A stretch of DNA of 64,000 bases from Burhinus oedicnemus (Eukaryota; Chordata; Aves; Charadriiformes; Burhinidae), in contig VFFE01007640.1 of NCBI GenBank assembly GCA_008921705.1, forward strand, positions 1,396,108 through 1,460,107. Direction: 5' to 3'. Position 1 is the first letter of the stretch; every line of letters begins with the position of its first letter. A program made the position numbers and the translations under genes. The notes beneath the pieces are model-generated. The model saw nothing but the letters and a program-made list of their open reading frames with translations. It had not been told where the DNA came from and searched no databases. Below are positions 35,965-48,160 of the stretch, piece by piece.

Positions 35965-38130
35965 GGGTGTCATCCCCCTATACATATTATGTTAGGAGCA
36001 AGAGCAAGGTTCATCTCAAAACTCCTGAGTGGACAGGACAGCACAACCAACCAATTTTAGTGGTTGATAACGTTTTCAAAGAGCAAAAGGTCCCTTTGTC
36101 CTGAGCAGAAACCTGCCCTAAACTGCCGAACTGTGACTGTAAACCTGTTACATTTATACAGACATGTACTGATGGTGCTCCTTTTTCTCTAGTACAACAA
36201 AATGAAGGGGGCAGATAAACACCTTATCCTTATTCCAGAAATAGGTTTACGTTGATATATCTCTTCCTGCTTTCAATCAGACCCTTCCAGTCTCTTACAC
36301 CAGTGCAGTGTGCATACATATTACTTTCTCCATTAAATCATTTTCTTTGCAACAAACAGAAGAAAGTTGTCATCATCAGTATCCCAGAAAAAAAGATAAA
36401 ATTTTAATTAGAAAAAACCTCACAAATCTTAAAGCTATTTAACCAGATGAAAGTGGTATCAGTCTTTGCAGTATTGGATTTTTAACACCAGATGGTACAC
36501 TCCGAAGGTATAAATTGCAGTACCACATGACATAGGTTGTTGTTTCAAGTAATCAAGATGTATTTGCTTTTATAAAACCCATAATGAAATGATTGCTTAA
36601 GGTTCAGTTTCTTTTCTTAGAATAAGAGAGTATTTGGAAGAAAGAAACCAGATCTCATTTTTTAATGTTTTGACAATGTCTGTCTTTATTAATGTCTTAT
36701 TAAGAAACACACTTGACTAATGCTTTTCAGCATTTGAGCATTCAGAGGTGAAGAAAGCAATTGAGTGTGTGTTTTTTAACCTCTGGGTTTATTCATCTGT
36801 GCGTAACTGTGAACTGTTGGATGCTAGCCAGTGGTTCTTCAGCATTAGTGCGATTCATCACAATATCCAGTGAAGCAAATGGGAATTTAATTGTAAAGGT
36901 GTAAGGCCAAAATAATTTTCGGTCTGTTGTTATGTTTCTTTTAGTTACTTTACCAAACATGGCTTTGCTGAGTTTATACAGTTTGAGATTCAGCACTTAG
37001 TGCTGCACTTAAATTTTAAAATTTGTCTAACAGAAAAGGAAAGAATGAGTTTTCAAATACTGATAGTGTAATTACAAAAAAATGTTTATAAGTATTAGCA
37101 TTCACAGTTTTATGGGACTGCTACTCCAATTGCAATTAAGGACTGCTCATGAGTAAAAGACTGAAAATGATTAGATGAAATAAGCTAAATTACTCTTTGT
37201 GTTGTGGTAGGAGGGGAAAAGGAGGGGAAAGTTAAAGGCAGGCAAAGTTGAAAGCATTTGAAAGGATCTAGTAAACAAAGAAATCACTGACAGAGTTATT
37301 AAAAACTCAGCTGAAACTTTAATGAATGGCATATATAGTTTTCATTTTCTGAATTGAAAAGGAAAGATGATCGTCATTCTGACAAAATAAAACAACAAAA
37401 AAATGTGGAGTAGGATTTAGACAAATTCTCTGCAATATCCCTTACAGGTTTTTTTTCCCTTCTCTTCAACTAATCTGCTGAACAGGTAGAATAAAGATTG
37501 AAATTGAACAATTCACTATTGAAGTTGAAGTGTAGGGAAAAATTTATTATGCCAATTCCACAGCATTAGGCATTCAGAAAAGCTCTTTTCAGTGTCTGAA
37601 CTGCTTTTACTTCACACTCTGAATTGTAATATGATGCTGAAAAACATACAGCATTTGTTAGCGTTGTTGCTGACAGTTGTAGTGCATCCATTAAGGAGTT
37701 TCCTCATTTAATACACCTTAACACCAGATCTTCATTTACATCATATGATTAAGTTTTCAACTTTTTTTTTCAGGCAAAGGTCATGTTTTTCCATCTCTTT
37801 AGATAAAAATGTCTGTATATTTTCAGCTTGGAAGTTATAAAACTATATAAGAAGTTGCTTAGGAGTACAATTCTGAGGCAAAAAAAATATTAGAAATACA
37901 TCAGGGCTAAGGTACAAGTCAATGTACCCAGCCTCATTCAAACAACCCCTCACTGCAGCTCCCAACAGCACATTAATGGCATGATACTACTAGGAATCTG
38001 TAGTGAGCTGTATAGAACAGTAAGCATTTTTCATGTATTTGGTTGATCATCTTGAACAAAATTGAACTCCTGGGCACATGTGAATACTCTGTCATTACCT
38101 GTAAAGTGCTCTTTGTTTTGTTTTTAACAA
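35965..38130. other. Unique non-coding DNA
   Basis: No gene, RNA or mobile element is visible. Reading frames do not exceed 67 codons. Confidence 0.6.
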
Positions 38131-38133
38131 ATT

Positions 38134-38636
38134 AATCACAGAATCACAGAATCACTGGGGTTGGAAAGGACCCCTGGAGATCATCTAGTCCAACCCCCCT
38201 GCCAGAGCAGGGTCACCTACAGCAGGTTGCACAGGATGGCATCCAGGAGGGTTTGGAATGTCTCCAGAGTCGGAGACTCCACCACCTCTCTGGGCAGCCT
38301 CTTCCAGTGCTCTGCCACCCTCAAAGGAAAGAAGTTCCTCCTCATGTTTAGATGGAACTTCCTACGGTCAAGTTTGTGCCCATTACCTCTTGTCCTATCA
38401 CTGGGCACCACTGAAAGAAGACTGGTGCCATCCTCCCGGCACCCTCCCTTTAAGTATTTATAACCCTCAGTCTTCTCTTCTCCAGACTAAAAAGACCCAA
38501 GTCCCTCAGCCTTTCCTCATAAGAAAGACGTCCCAGCCCCCTAATCATCTTTGTAGCCCTCTGCTGTCCCCTGTCCAGCAGTTCCCTGTCCTTCTTGAAC
38601 TGGGGAGCCCAGAACTGGACACAGCACTACAGATTA
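38134..38636 (-). mobile_element. CR1 LINE, 3' fragment of a different subfamily
   Basis: On the plus strand it opens with reversed tail units (ATCACAGAATCACAGAATCA). The reversed 3' region follows (GGGTTGGAAAGGACCCCTGGAGATC split across the start), then the reversed ORF2 C-terminus. Read on the minus strand at 38411-38217, the end of ORF2 is clear: a [13 protein letters not shown] segment, then [20 protein letters not shown]. The wording differs from the 31-, 35- and 18-kb copies, so it belongs to another CR1 subfamily. It ends near 38636 by 5' truncation. Confidence 0.92.
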
Positions 38637-38639
38637 TGA

Positions 38640-39535
38640 ACAACAGGTAACACCTGACTTTCCTATCTGCATTTGCCTGTTGATGTATCTGTCACAAAAA
38701 TGTGGAAATGTGGAAATGGAAGAGAAAGAAGGAGACTTGTAGCAACAATTCCTAAGTGAAGCATTGATTTATCTTGAAAAAAATGTCTCATCTGCTCCAA
38801 AATTGGAGTTCATAGTGTAAAATATCACCCCATCAAATGCTACAAAGTGACTGAAAGGAAAACTTCATATTTCCTCCTCCCTACTCTTGGTAGTACATAT
38901 TAAGCATTTGTTTTATGTTGCTATCAGTTACCTAAAGGAAGCACTTCAGAGTCGTAAGCATATATGAGCATGTACATTTTAGTAGTTTAGTAATTAAGCT
39001 GGCATTATAATGCATGTCAACAATCACAGCAGGCTTCAATGGAAAGCCTTATTACAACAGATATTGCAAGAACACTAGGGTGGCCGTCACAGATTAACAG
39101 CACTGGCATTAGCAAATGGACATTGTGGGCTCAGGTAGGAAAACATAGTTTATTAATTAGAGTAATGATAATGCTGTTAGCTCCCTGTGGTAGCTAATTA
39201 TAGGTGCCAGATAATGTTGATGCATTTAAGGATCTGTTGCTGTTTTCTATTATAGTCCTAGAATATACAGCTGCACTGTATGAAGAATGTTTAAAATAAG
39301 AAAGCAGATCTTTAAAACAGATCTGCATAACACTGAAGCAGAATTTAACAAAAATATTCTAAACAATAGTATAAGATATTAATAAATTAACATAACTGTT
39401 CCTAAGAGGGCTGTGAATATCTAAACCTAACTCTTACTGGAACACAAACTAGCCCCAAATCCTTGACATAGAGCAAATAGGACAGAGACAGGTTAATATT
39501 CAAGGGAAACCATTTTGCCTCAATTTGTTGTGCAA
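38640..39535. other. Unique DNA with a candidate conserved non-coding stretch
   Basis: There is no gene here. Positions 39060-39260 hold homeodomain-type cores (TTAATTAG near 39153, CTAATTA at 39194-39200, TAATGATAATG near 39163) in evenly composed, repeat-free sequence, as in many vertebrate enhancers. This is compositional evidence only. Confidence 0.35.
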
Positions 39536-39826
39536 ATCACAGAATCACAGAATAGTTGAGGGTGAAGGGAACTTCTGGAGATCACCCAGTCCAAACCCAT
39601 GCTCAAAGCATGCTCAGCTAGAGCAGGTTGCCCAGGCCCATGTGCAGTCAGGCTTTGTTTGTCTCCAAGGATGGAGACCCAACAACCTTGCTGGGAAATC
39701 TATTCCAATGGTAAATCACCATTACAATAAAAAAAAAGTTTTTTCATATGTTTAAACAGTTTCTTGTATTTTAATTTGTGCCCATGCACCAATGACGAAA
39801 AGTGGGTTCTTCTCTTCAAGCTCGTT
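39536..39826 (-). mobile_element. CR1 LINE, 3' fragment
   Basis: Reversed tail units (ATCACAGAATCACAGAATAG) lead into the reversed CR1 3' region: GGGAACTTCTGGAGATCACC, CAGCTAGAGCAGGTTGCCC, then TCTCCAAGGATGGAGAC. The part beyond about 39730 is eroded, with an A-run insertion and only weak words such as TTTGTGCCCAT. It abuts the LTR that starts at 39833. It is similar in type to the 11.5-kb fragment. Confidence 0.85.
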
Positions 39827-39832
39827 CTCCTA

Positions 39833-40370
39833 TGTTGTGGTGATGGGGAAGAGAATCAGAAGAGTAAAAGTGAAAAAACTCATGGGTTGAGATAAAGACA
39901 GTTTAATAAGTAAAGCAAAAGCCACACATGCAAACAAAGCAAAACAAGGAATCCATTCACTGCTTCCCATTGTCAGGCAGGTGTTCAGCCATCTCCAGGA
40001 AAGCAGGGCTCCGTCATGCGTAACGGTTACTTGGGAAGACAAACGCCATAACTCTGAACATCCCCCCCTTCCTTCTTCTTCCCTCCCTTCTTCTTCAGCT
40101 TTATATACTGAGCATGATGTCATATCGTATGGAATATTCCTTTGGTCAGTTGGGGTCAGCTGTTCTGTCTGTGTCTCCTCCCAGCTTCTTGTGCCCCCCC
40201 CAGCCTACTCGCTGGTGGGGCCGTGTGAGGAGCAGAAAAAGCCTTGACTGCTTAGCAACAAACAAAAACATTGGTGCAGTATCAACAGTATTCTCATCCC
40301 AATTCCAAAACATAAGACTATACCAGCTGCTAGTAAGGAAGTCAGCTCCATCCCAGCTGAAACCACGACA
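39833..40370 (-). mobile_element. Solo LTR of an avian endogenous retrovirus, minus strand
   Basis: The element begins TG and ends CA. Read on the minus strand, U3 starts at 40370 (TGTCGTGGTTTCAGCTGGGA). It carries a CRE-like TGACATCA (40122-40115) and a TATA box TATATAAAGC (40107-40098). An ATTAAA polyadenylation signal follows (39907-39902), then CTGTCTTTATCTCAACCCA and a short U5 ending near ACCACAACA at 39833. The arrangement of promoter and poly(A) signal fixes the strand. No gag, pol or env sequence is adjacent, so this is a solitary LTR. Compared with the family as I remember it, about 50 bp near the U5 end are missing. The six-base flanks (CTCCTA and TCAAAC) do not match, so an end may have been lost. 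Confidence 0.85.
40098..40107 (-). promoter_or_regulatory. LTR TATA box
   Basis: TATATAAAGC on the minus strand lies about 15 bp downstream of the CRE-like TGACATCA and about 200 bp before the ATTAAA signal, the order expected in a retroviral U3-R region. Confidence 0.65.
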
Positions 40371-40374
40371 TCAA

Positions 40375-41930
40375 ACCAACAGCTTTCTGGAGCTCAGACT
40401 CTTGTGGTAAGGTCTTAACAATTCCCTCTGCAACCTTAGGAAGAACCTTTTTAGCCTATCTGAAGCTAAGTCCTGTCAGGAACTCCTGATCTCTGTTCAT
40501 ACTATCACCTTCTTTCTTACTATATTTTCCCAGACTTCACCTTCCAGAGATCCTCTCCCAGTTGGGCATCTTCTGTCGCCTTTATGAAGAGGAAGAAGGT
40601 TCCTCTCTTTGGTTCTTTTGTCTGACCCGGAGTGAAGCAGCTGAGAGAAAGCAGACAGCTCGTTGCTGCACAGTCACAGTCTGATGGCAAGGCTCTGTCC
40701 TTAACACTACACCTTACACTGTTTGCAGCAACGAGCAAAATGAACATAAACGTTTCAGGATGCTATATGAGAAAGAAGCAATGCCTCTGACACCTCTGAC
40801 TTAACATGCTGAATACTTTGAGTATATACTTGAGTAATTTGTGATGTTGAATTATAACACTTATCATCTAATCATCTCCGGGCCTCTTGGAGTACATGCT
40901 TTGAAACTTCTTCTTGATTTTGCTGTGAAAAAAATGAGTTGTCATTATTTCTGAGAGTGTTTTTGTTTAAATGGAGTTGTATCAAGCCATTCCTCTGTTG
41001 ATAGTTTACTAGAAACAAATGAAAGTGGATTGAGTTATTAGATTATTGAAAAGAAAATTAAATTTCTGAGAAAAGATAGCATATGAATTTATGAGCAAAT
41101 TAAAAAGATAACTTATGCATGTATGAGCACCAAGATCCCTTGGCACAATAGAGAACAGTGTTCCAAACAAGCTCTTATTGTTTGCTTTGTCAGTCATGTG
41201 CATGGTGAAGAGTTCCTAAGTACTCATTGACTTGATAGCAGCTTCAAAAGTGTCTATTTGGTCAACAATTCATGCTCCTGTAGATTTGCATAATAAAACA
41301 TAAAAGCTTCCTAGGAAACACTAGAATCTTTTAGGTCAACCATCGTATAATTCTGCCACGAAGGATTCATTTCATTTTAAACTTTCCAGAATTCCTTTTC
41401 GAATGTGTGTGAATAGGTTTATGCATTCATTTATTTTGAATTTTTCCTGAATCAATTTATGACAGAAAGGAGATAAGATGTTAAAGCACCACAAAATATG
41501 AAATTACCTCCCTTTTCCATTATAAAAATTCTCATAAAGCACTAATTGTTCTTAGGTGTGCAAGTGCTAGGACTGATGTTCATGTGGCAGAGGATAGCAA
41601 GAAAAAACGCTTTAAAAGATGACTGAAAAGGATTATGTTACTTGCAGATGAATAGGAATAAAAAAGAATTGGATTCAAACAGCACGTTAAGTGCAAATAA
41701 CAGGAGAAGGTAAAAGAGATAATTTGAACTCTTCTGGATGGGCAGTGCAAAATGGCTGAAGAAACACAAATGCACAGATATTTAGTAACCAGGGTGAGGA
41801 TGCAGAAATTCTGAGGAGAACAACCAAACACTACAGCAGAAAAAAGTTATATCATGTGTTTGATGACTACATGTGAAAATGCATAAATCTTATCAACTGC
41901 AGAAGCCTTTAGACTAGTTAGTGAGGTTAG
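40375..41930. other. Unique non-coding DNA
   Basis: No gene or mobile element is recognised. The frames are all under 100 codons and without domains. Confidence 0.55.
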
Positions 41931-41932
41931 TC

Positions 41933-42785
41933 AGAATCATAGAATCATAAAATGGTTTGGGTTGGAAGGGACCTTAAAGATCACCTAGTCCAACCACCCT
42001 CCTATGGGCAAGGACATCTTCAACTACAGCAGGTTGCTCAAAACCCCATCCAGCCTGACCTTGAAAACGTCCTATGATGGGGCTTCCACAACTTCTCTGG
42101 GCAACCTGTTCCAGTGTCTCATCACCCTTATTGCAAAAAATTTCTTCCTTATGTCTAATCTAAACCTACCTTCTTCCAGTTTAAAACTGGCACCCCTTGT
42201 CCTGTCACCACAGGCCTTGGTAAAAAGTTTGTCCCCATCTTTCTTGTAAACCCCCTTTATATATTGAAAGGCTGCAATAAGGTCTCCCCAGAACCTTCTC
42301 TTCTCCAGGCTGAACAGCCCCAACTCTCTCAGCCATTCCTCATTGGAGAGGTGTTCCAGTCCTCTGATCATTTTCATGGCCCTCTTCTGGACCTGCTCTG
42401 ACAGGTCCATGTCTTTCTTGCACTGAGGACCTCAGAGCTGGACTCGATATTCCAGGTGGGGAGCAGAGTAGAAGCGTAGAATCACCTCCCTTGACCTGTT
42501 GACTACACTTCTATTGATGCAGTCCAGGATATAATTGGCTTGCTGGGCTGCAAGAGCACATTGCCAGCTCAAGTTCAGTTTTTCATCCAGCAGTATCTCC
42601 AAGCCCTTCTCCACAGGGCTGCTCTTGATCCTTTCATCCCCCAGTCTGTATTGTCATTGGGGATTCCCCTAGCCCAGGCGCGGGACCTTACACTTGACGT
42701 TGTTGAACTTCATGAGTGTCGCATGGGCCCACTACTCAAGCCCGTCACGGACCCTCTGGATAGTCCCCCTCTTATCCAGTACCAG
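41933..42785 (-). mobile_element. CR1 LINE, 5'-truncated, about 0.85 kb
   Basis: Reversed tail words (AGAATCATAGAATCATAAAAT) begin at the left. They are followed by the 3' untranslated region (GGTTTGGGTTGGAAGGGACC) and the reversed C-terminal half of ORF2. Minus-strand frames read a DLSEQVQKRAMKMIRGLEHL segment (42410-42072) and a LSWQCALAAQQANYILD segment (42614-42432). They are separated by a frame break at about 42420-42432, which corresponds to a region lost relative to the 31-kb copy. It fades out near 42785. It is of intermediate age compared with the others. Confidence 0.92.
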
Positions 42786-44993
42786 CTTTTATAAGTGCCT
42801 CTGAGAGGATCTAACGTTGGCCAGAAGCTGTCACTTTGTCAGGATGCGTGCTGAGCATAGGGCACAACTTCATTTGCGAGACCTGGTTGTGTCCCGATAT
42901 GCCTGACATCTCTCCGTGGAGGAGTCGTTCTCTAGCGATCTACAATTCCTGTTATATTGCTAAATTAATCCAACTGAAAGTTAGTCATTAGTTTTGTATA
43001 AAGATATCCTCAATAAATAAGCTGAGAAAGGGAAAATTAGAAATTTGTGAGGCTTGACCAAATACCTAACTCCTGAAAAATTTTATTGGGTTCCAATTTG
43101 AACAAGAATTAAAATGCTATTAAGGCTCTCCAGAGACTACTGAATCCCTCCTCGTGTATCCAACATTTTTTCCCTCAGTAATTTTTAAATAGAAAAGGCT
43201 TACCTGAAGCATCTCCCAGGTATGTTATGCATGAAAGAGCTACCTTTATGAAGTGCACAAGAGAATTGGGTAGGAAACACCTGGGACTTGGAAGTGCCAG
43301 CAAAACATAAGCTCTGTACTTGCCAAAAGGATCTAGAAAAAATAATTAAGAAGCAGACAAACAAACATAATTTACTAAAGAAAAAAATCTTACTATTAAA
43401 ATGAGAAATAAAACTATTTTCCAAACAATGTTTTCCTTTGAAAACTATCAGTCAGCTGTAACATCTACAAAAAATGGACATGCCTATCTGTAAACGTAGG
43501 AAGTAGAGCTTTGACGCAAGAGCCACTCAGCTTCTCTTTATTCAGCCATGTGCTTAGCAAGACACAGAGATTTAGGTCTATGTTTTATATACTTTCTTGT
43601 GCCATAACTAGACGTTAAGTGCCTGTGTGGGGACATACTATGTGTTATTAACGGAGTCATGGTCAACAAACTCTTGTCACAGAAAGCAGAGACGATGGTT
43701 ATGGGTTCAACTGTGAGCATTTATATGAACGGAATAAAAGGTGTTTAGAAAGAAGAGAAGAGGTGGTGGGACACCTGGCATGCCTTACAGGCCACCTAGG
43801 AGTGAGAATGTTAAAGCGAGAAAAAGAGTTGCAAAGAAAGTTATGTGATGGAGAAAAGGTGAAACATTGGTGGCAGGGAGAATGGAAAAAAAGAAAAATT
43901 CTCATTTTTCATTAATGAAATATAATAGAGCGTGGGAGAGCACTGTTGATTTAACAAGTTTGAGCTAGAAAAAGAAAGCCTTCAGATCACAGACTGGAGA
44001 GAGCAATTCAGTGTTGTCTGGGGAATACAGTACATGTGCTTGGTTTTTTTTGTCTTTCAGTCCTATGATCCTAGATCATTCAGAGCTTTGTAACTTCAGC
44101 CTTTTTTACAAACTGTTGACTATACTGGAAATCCAAGGATCATCCCAAACTGCTACAGGCAATTTCAACCTGAGGTTAAAACCGACAGTTCTGACACTCA
44201 GCCGTGGGACAGAAGAAGCTGGTGTGCAGTAAGGGCATTACCCCAGAGACCCAGGCTCAATGCTGCTTGGATAAATAAGTCTGGTTTTATGGACGTGTGC
44301 TGTGGCAGCCATTTCAGCATGCCTGCAGCTTTATGGATGGAGACTTAGGTGGTTGACTATGCAAAAATCTCAGATACAAGGCTGACTTTCACATAGGCAG
44401 CTGAAGGTAGGAGCAGAGTGGGGTTTTGTGTAGATAGTTGGACATTGGTTTTCAGTCGTGTTACTTGTGGGAGGTGTCAGGCTTCAAGCAAAACTATATG
44501 AAAAATTCCAGGTTTGGGAATGAGATTTAATTGACACCTTAAAAAGAACCCAAGTTCACTTCTTAAGAAAAAAGTGCAAAGTACTCCACGTTGGTTGCAC
44601 ACCTAATGAGGAGCAATCCTTTGTACTGCCGAGAGAAAAACACATCCCTGATGAAGGCCAGAGCTGGCAAAGGTGTTTTGAATTTTGTCCAATAACATAA
44701 AGACTGATACCCAGTTATTAAGGCAAACAAAACCCTCTTGCCTTTTCCCAGTGATGAGAATGTCTTTTGCACTTTCACATCTATAGTTTTCCTCCTCGTT
44801 AATGCTAACAAAAGGTAAGTGGCAGGGAAGGACAAATATACAGCGGACATGAGATTTACATGGAAAATACTGCAATGGAAGGAAAACAGAGCTGACTTTT
44901 ATGTGATGCAGCTGCTGAGTTATTCAAGGACATCGCCCTCTGGCTCCACTGTCATCAGATACCTTTGAAAGATTCCCAGGGTGAATGACAGAG

Positions 44994-45011
44994 TGGGTCA
45001 AGAATGACCCA
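44994..45011. promoter_or_regulatory. Palindromic nuclear-receptor-like half-sites (TGGGTCA-N4-TGACCCA)
   Basis: TGGGTCA (44994-45000) and TGACCCA (45005-45011) are exact reverse complements with a 4-bp spacer. Each contains the RGGTCA-type half-site used by nuclear receptors. A TCF/LEF-like CCTTTGAA lies about 30 bp to the left. The 44885-45115 region is repeat-free and enhancer-like in composition. Binding is inferred, not shown. Confidence 0.3.
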
Positions 45012-45181
45012 GCTCAATTCCCTTTTTATTGTTTTTCATTGTAATCTGATTATGTGGTGCTACCATGTGTCAAAGTGACATTGTTTGACAACTGCATCAA
45101 ATTCACAGGAGCACAGGAGTGGTTAAGGAAAAATATGTGCTTCATTCAATCCTTTCAACCTGCCTTGGGGATTGCATGGAC

Positions 45182-45206
45182 TTTTTTTTGTTTGTTTGTT
45201 TGTTTT
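45182..45206. repeat. (TTTG)n short tandem repeat
   Basis: A T-run followed by four TTTG units and TTTT, about 25 bp. Confidence 0.85.
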
Positions 45207-48039
45207 AATCATCTTCTTTTTCGACCAGTGTAAATAACTAATAGCTTGAATAGCTCTAATTAAACACCACACTGTGGAACATATGACTTGTCAAGTAGCT
45301 GGGTAACTGGTACAGTCATATCCTGAAATCAGGAATTCACAGGGCTATGACAGCTGAAAAAATCTAGCCTTAATTTTTACATTTAACTATTTGATTACCA
45401 ATGGATGTGGAACCTACTGGAAGAGTGGGAATATGGATTACCTATTGATTAAAGACAGCTTTGAAATGAGTGATCGTGTTCTAGCAAGACCACATAATTT
45501 TTGTCATATTTTTTATAACTGTGGAATAATTTATAAAAAGGCTTTATGTGGCAGAGGTTCATTTAGAGTTCTTTGTAATGATCAGATTCCTATTTGTCTT
45601 CAGTGCGAGACAGATAAATGAGAGAGCAGAGGGAATGGGTTTAAGGAAGAGGTGTTATTTTAGGAGAACAGTCAGAAGCTGCTGCAAGCACAGGCCCAGA
45701 AATCCAACATAGAACAGAAATCATTTACCTGCAGCCACATAATCAGGGTCATGCTGGAAGAGACACCCAACAAACAGCAAGGTGCTATGAGAGGTGCTGT
45801 CAACATTTCCATCAATAGACTGTCTCTCAATTTGTGCCCCAGCATGTGTGTTTGCTGTTGTGCTGCTGGAGGTGACGTCTTTCAGATGAGATGGAAAATG
45901 AGGTTCTGATTACATGTGGTCACTAACGATCCCATGCCAGCCTCTGTAAGAGCAGGAGATAACCCAGGTGTCTTGGAAGAGCTTCGGCTGAGATAATTAC
46001 ATTTTGCTGATCTAAATTTCACCCGTGGTTTCAATTAGATATGATATTCTTAACTTGCTGCACTAACCTGTTGTGTAGGCTCACTGTTTATGGATAAGGT
46101 ACTGCCATTTCAGGGAATATGAGTCTTTATGTTTGGGATAAAAGTTCTTAATATGAGAACAGTCCCATTTTTACTGTTATAAGGACACGTTCATTGACAT
46201 TTTGAAGAATGGGACAGGAAGGACAGTGGGCCATTAATGCAAAATGAAAGGGGAAAATTCCAGTAAATTGTAGTTGACTTCTTTTCCAATAGGCTAATAA
46301 AATAAAATATGACATGAATTAAAAAACACAGTCAGACCATGAAAAACAGAATGTGTGCCACTGAGGAAAAAAGAGCTTAAGCAGGCTCTAAAGCCTCCAG
46401 ATATAATTCCAGCTTGTATTTCTATCTTAAATCACCTGAACACTAGGCAGATGATGTGCTAACACCATGGTAAAAAATAAGTGAATAAAAATAATAAATT
46501 GGGTATTTGTCTTCCTTGCAAACACATGACAGAATCCTAAATGCAATTTAGCCCAGCCCTAAAAGTGACCAGAAAGGCTGAATCATGACAAATTTTGTTA
46601 AGCTTTAATCAGTACATGTGAACAATGTGGTGGCATTTGCTTGAAGTTCATGCTGAGAGGCGAGATCTGTGCTCATGTATGCAATTCCTTAACTGTTTCT
46701 TATGGTGGCATTTTTAGTTTGGAAAAACAGATAGTAATAGGTCTGTCAAAAAAACCCTAAGGTCCATAAGAGACAAAAAGAAATCTAGATGTCACAGTAC
46801 TGCCAAGGGAGGGAGACCAAACGGCATCGGCAGTAAATTAGATTGAGCAGTAGCTTGTAGTGTGTCACTACAGCAAACATGATTGAGAGCTGTGTATACA
46901 GAGGTGTCATGTCCTTGATAAGATTTCTTTGGGTTTCTCTGGGTAGTACTTTGCATCTGAAACACAATGTACGGACTGTTCCTGTCAATAACCGGTAGGG
47001 GAATCAAACAACAACAAAAAACCTTAATCAAGTTAGCAGCTGTTCATGGGAGGGGCTGGAAAGAGTTCATGATTAAGAGGCTGAAATGACTGAATAATGA
47101 GGAATAATTAAAAGGCCAATTTATTACTAAACATTTAATTTTGATGATGGAGGTCAATGGGAGTTTCATCATTAACTGTGAAGGAAGATGTATTAACCTC
47201 AAGAGGAGGATATTTACCATTACCAGATATTATTTTGACATTTATAAATGACAAGCAAAAAAAGGAGATTTTTGTATGAGGGATGTAATTGGAATAAAAA
47301 AGAGGGGATCTTTGTTCAAAGGAAAGGCTTCCCTATGGTATTTCCTAAGGAAAGTGGTGGAAACCCAAGTGGTCAACATGTGGCTAAACTACTACAGCCA
47401 GGGCACTGAGAAATGGGTTAACGAAGTTGAAATTTGCAGCAGCTAGATGGTCAAACGTGACTGGATGTCCTCCATGGTTATTTTATATGAGTTTTGGTGG
47501 TTAATTTACTATCAAAGTTGATGGTTGTCCTAGGGACAATACAGTATCATTGTCAGATTTACGTTCTTTAAAGCAGCTGGAGTAAGTTTGGAGATTACCA
47601 TGCTGCTCTTATCCATGTATCAGTGGAAATGTTTCTTTCAGATTTAGTAATTGACGGTAATTTCAGCAAGGTCATTTTTCTTAAAACTATAGTCTTGCAT
47701 TCCTAAAAAAATCTGGAGATATTAATTTTTATTTACTTGTGTTTGCATAAGACATCTGACCTGACTCTAGTTTTTTATGATATATCCACTTCATCTGAAC
47801 CAATAACCTGGGATGGCTTTATGGTGAGTGAAGAGCAGGCGAATCCAGAAAATGATTCATCTGATACAGTACAAATTTTTTTCTTAAAATAATAAGAATA
47901 AAATGCTAGAGCTATTTATCCTCTGTACTGAATGTAGATTCCCATTAATTAACTAACATGTGAGATAAAGTGAATCCCAGCATTCAGACCCCAAAATACT
48001 AGCTCATATGTCTAAGTCTACGGCATCTCTTTCCTTGAA

Positions 48040-48160
48040 GATATCCTGACTTAGAGTGGATAAGGTTCTGAGCAACACACCCGAAATGGACTTACTCTGG
48101 GCATGAAGTTGAACTAAATGACCTCCAGGGATCTCTCCCAACCCACGTGGTTCTGTGAAA
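48040..48160 (+). mobile_element. Probable eroded CR1 3' fragment
   Basis: Words in the order of a plus-strand CR1 tail are present: TGAACTAAATGACCTCCAGG, then TCTCCCAACCCACGTGGTTCTGTGAAA. They correspond to the CTAGATGACCT / CCTTCCAACC / ATTCTGTGA phrases of CR1 3' ends. The left limit is uncertain. It is the most decayed CR1 candidate in the window. Confidence 0.6.

Larger units (their letters stand above)
42790..48035. other. Unique non-coding DNA, transposon-poor
   Basis: No gene and no certain mobile element. Positions 42800-42950 contain several CpG-bearing words (GGATGCGTGCTGAG, GTCCCGATATG, GAGTCGTTCTCTAGCGATC) beside the CR1 end. They could be the eroded remainder of some insertion, but I cannot identify it. 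Positions 44885-45115 and 47085-47255 look like conserved non-coding sequence. Confidence 0.55.
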
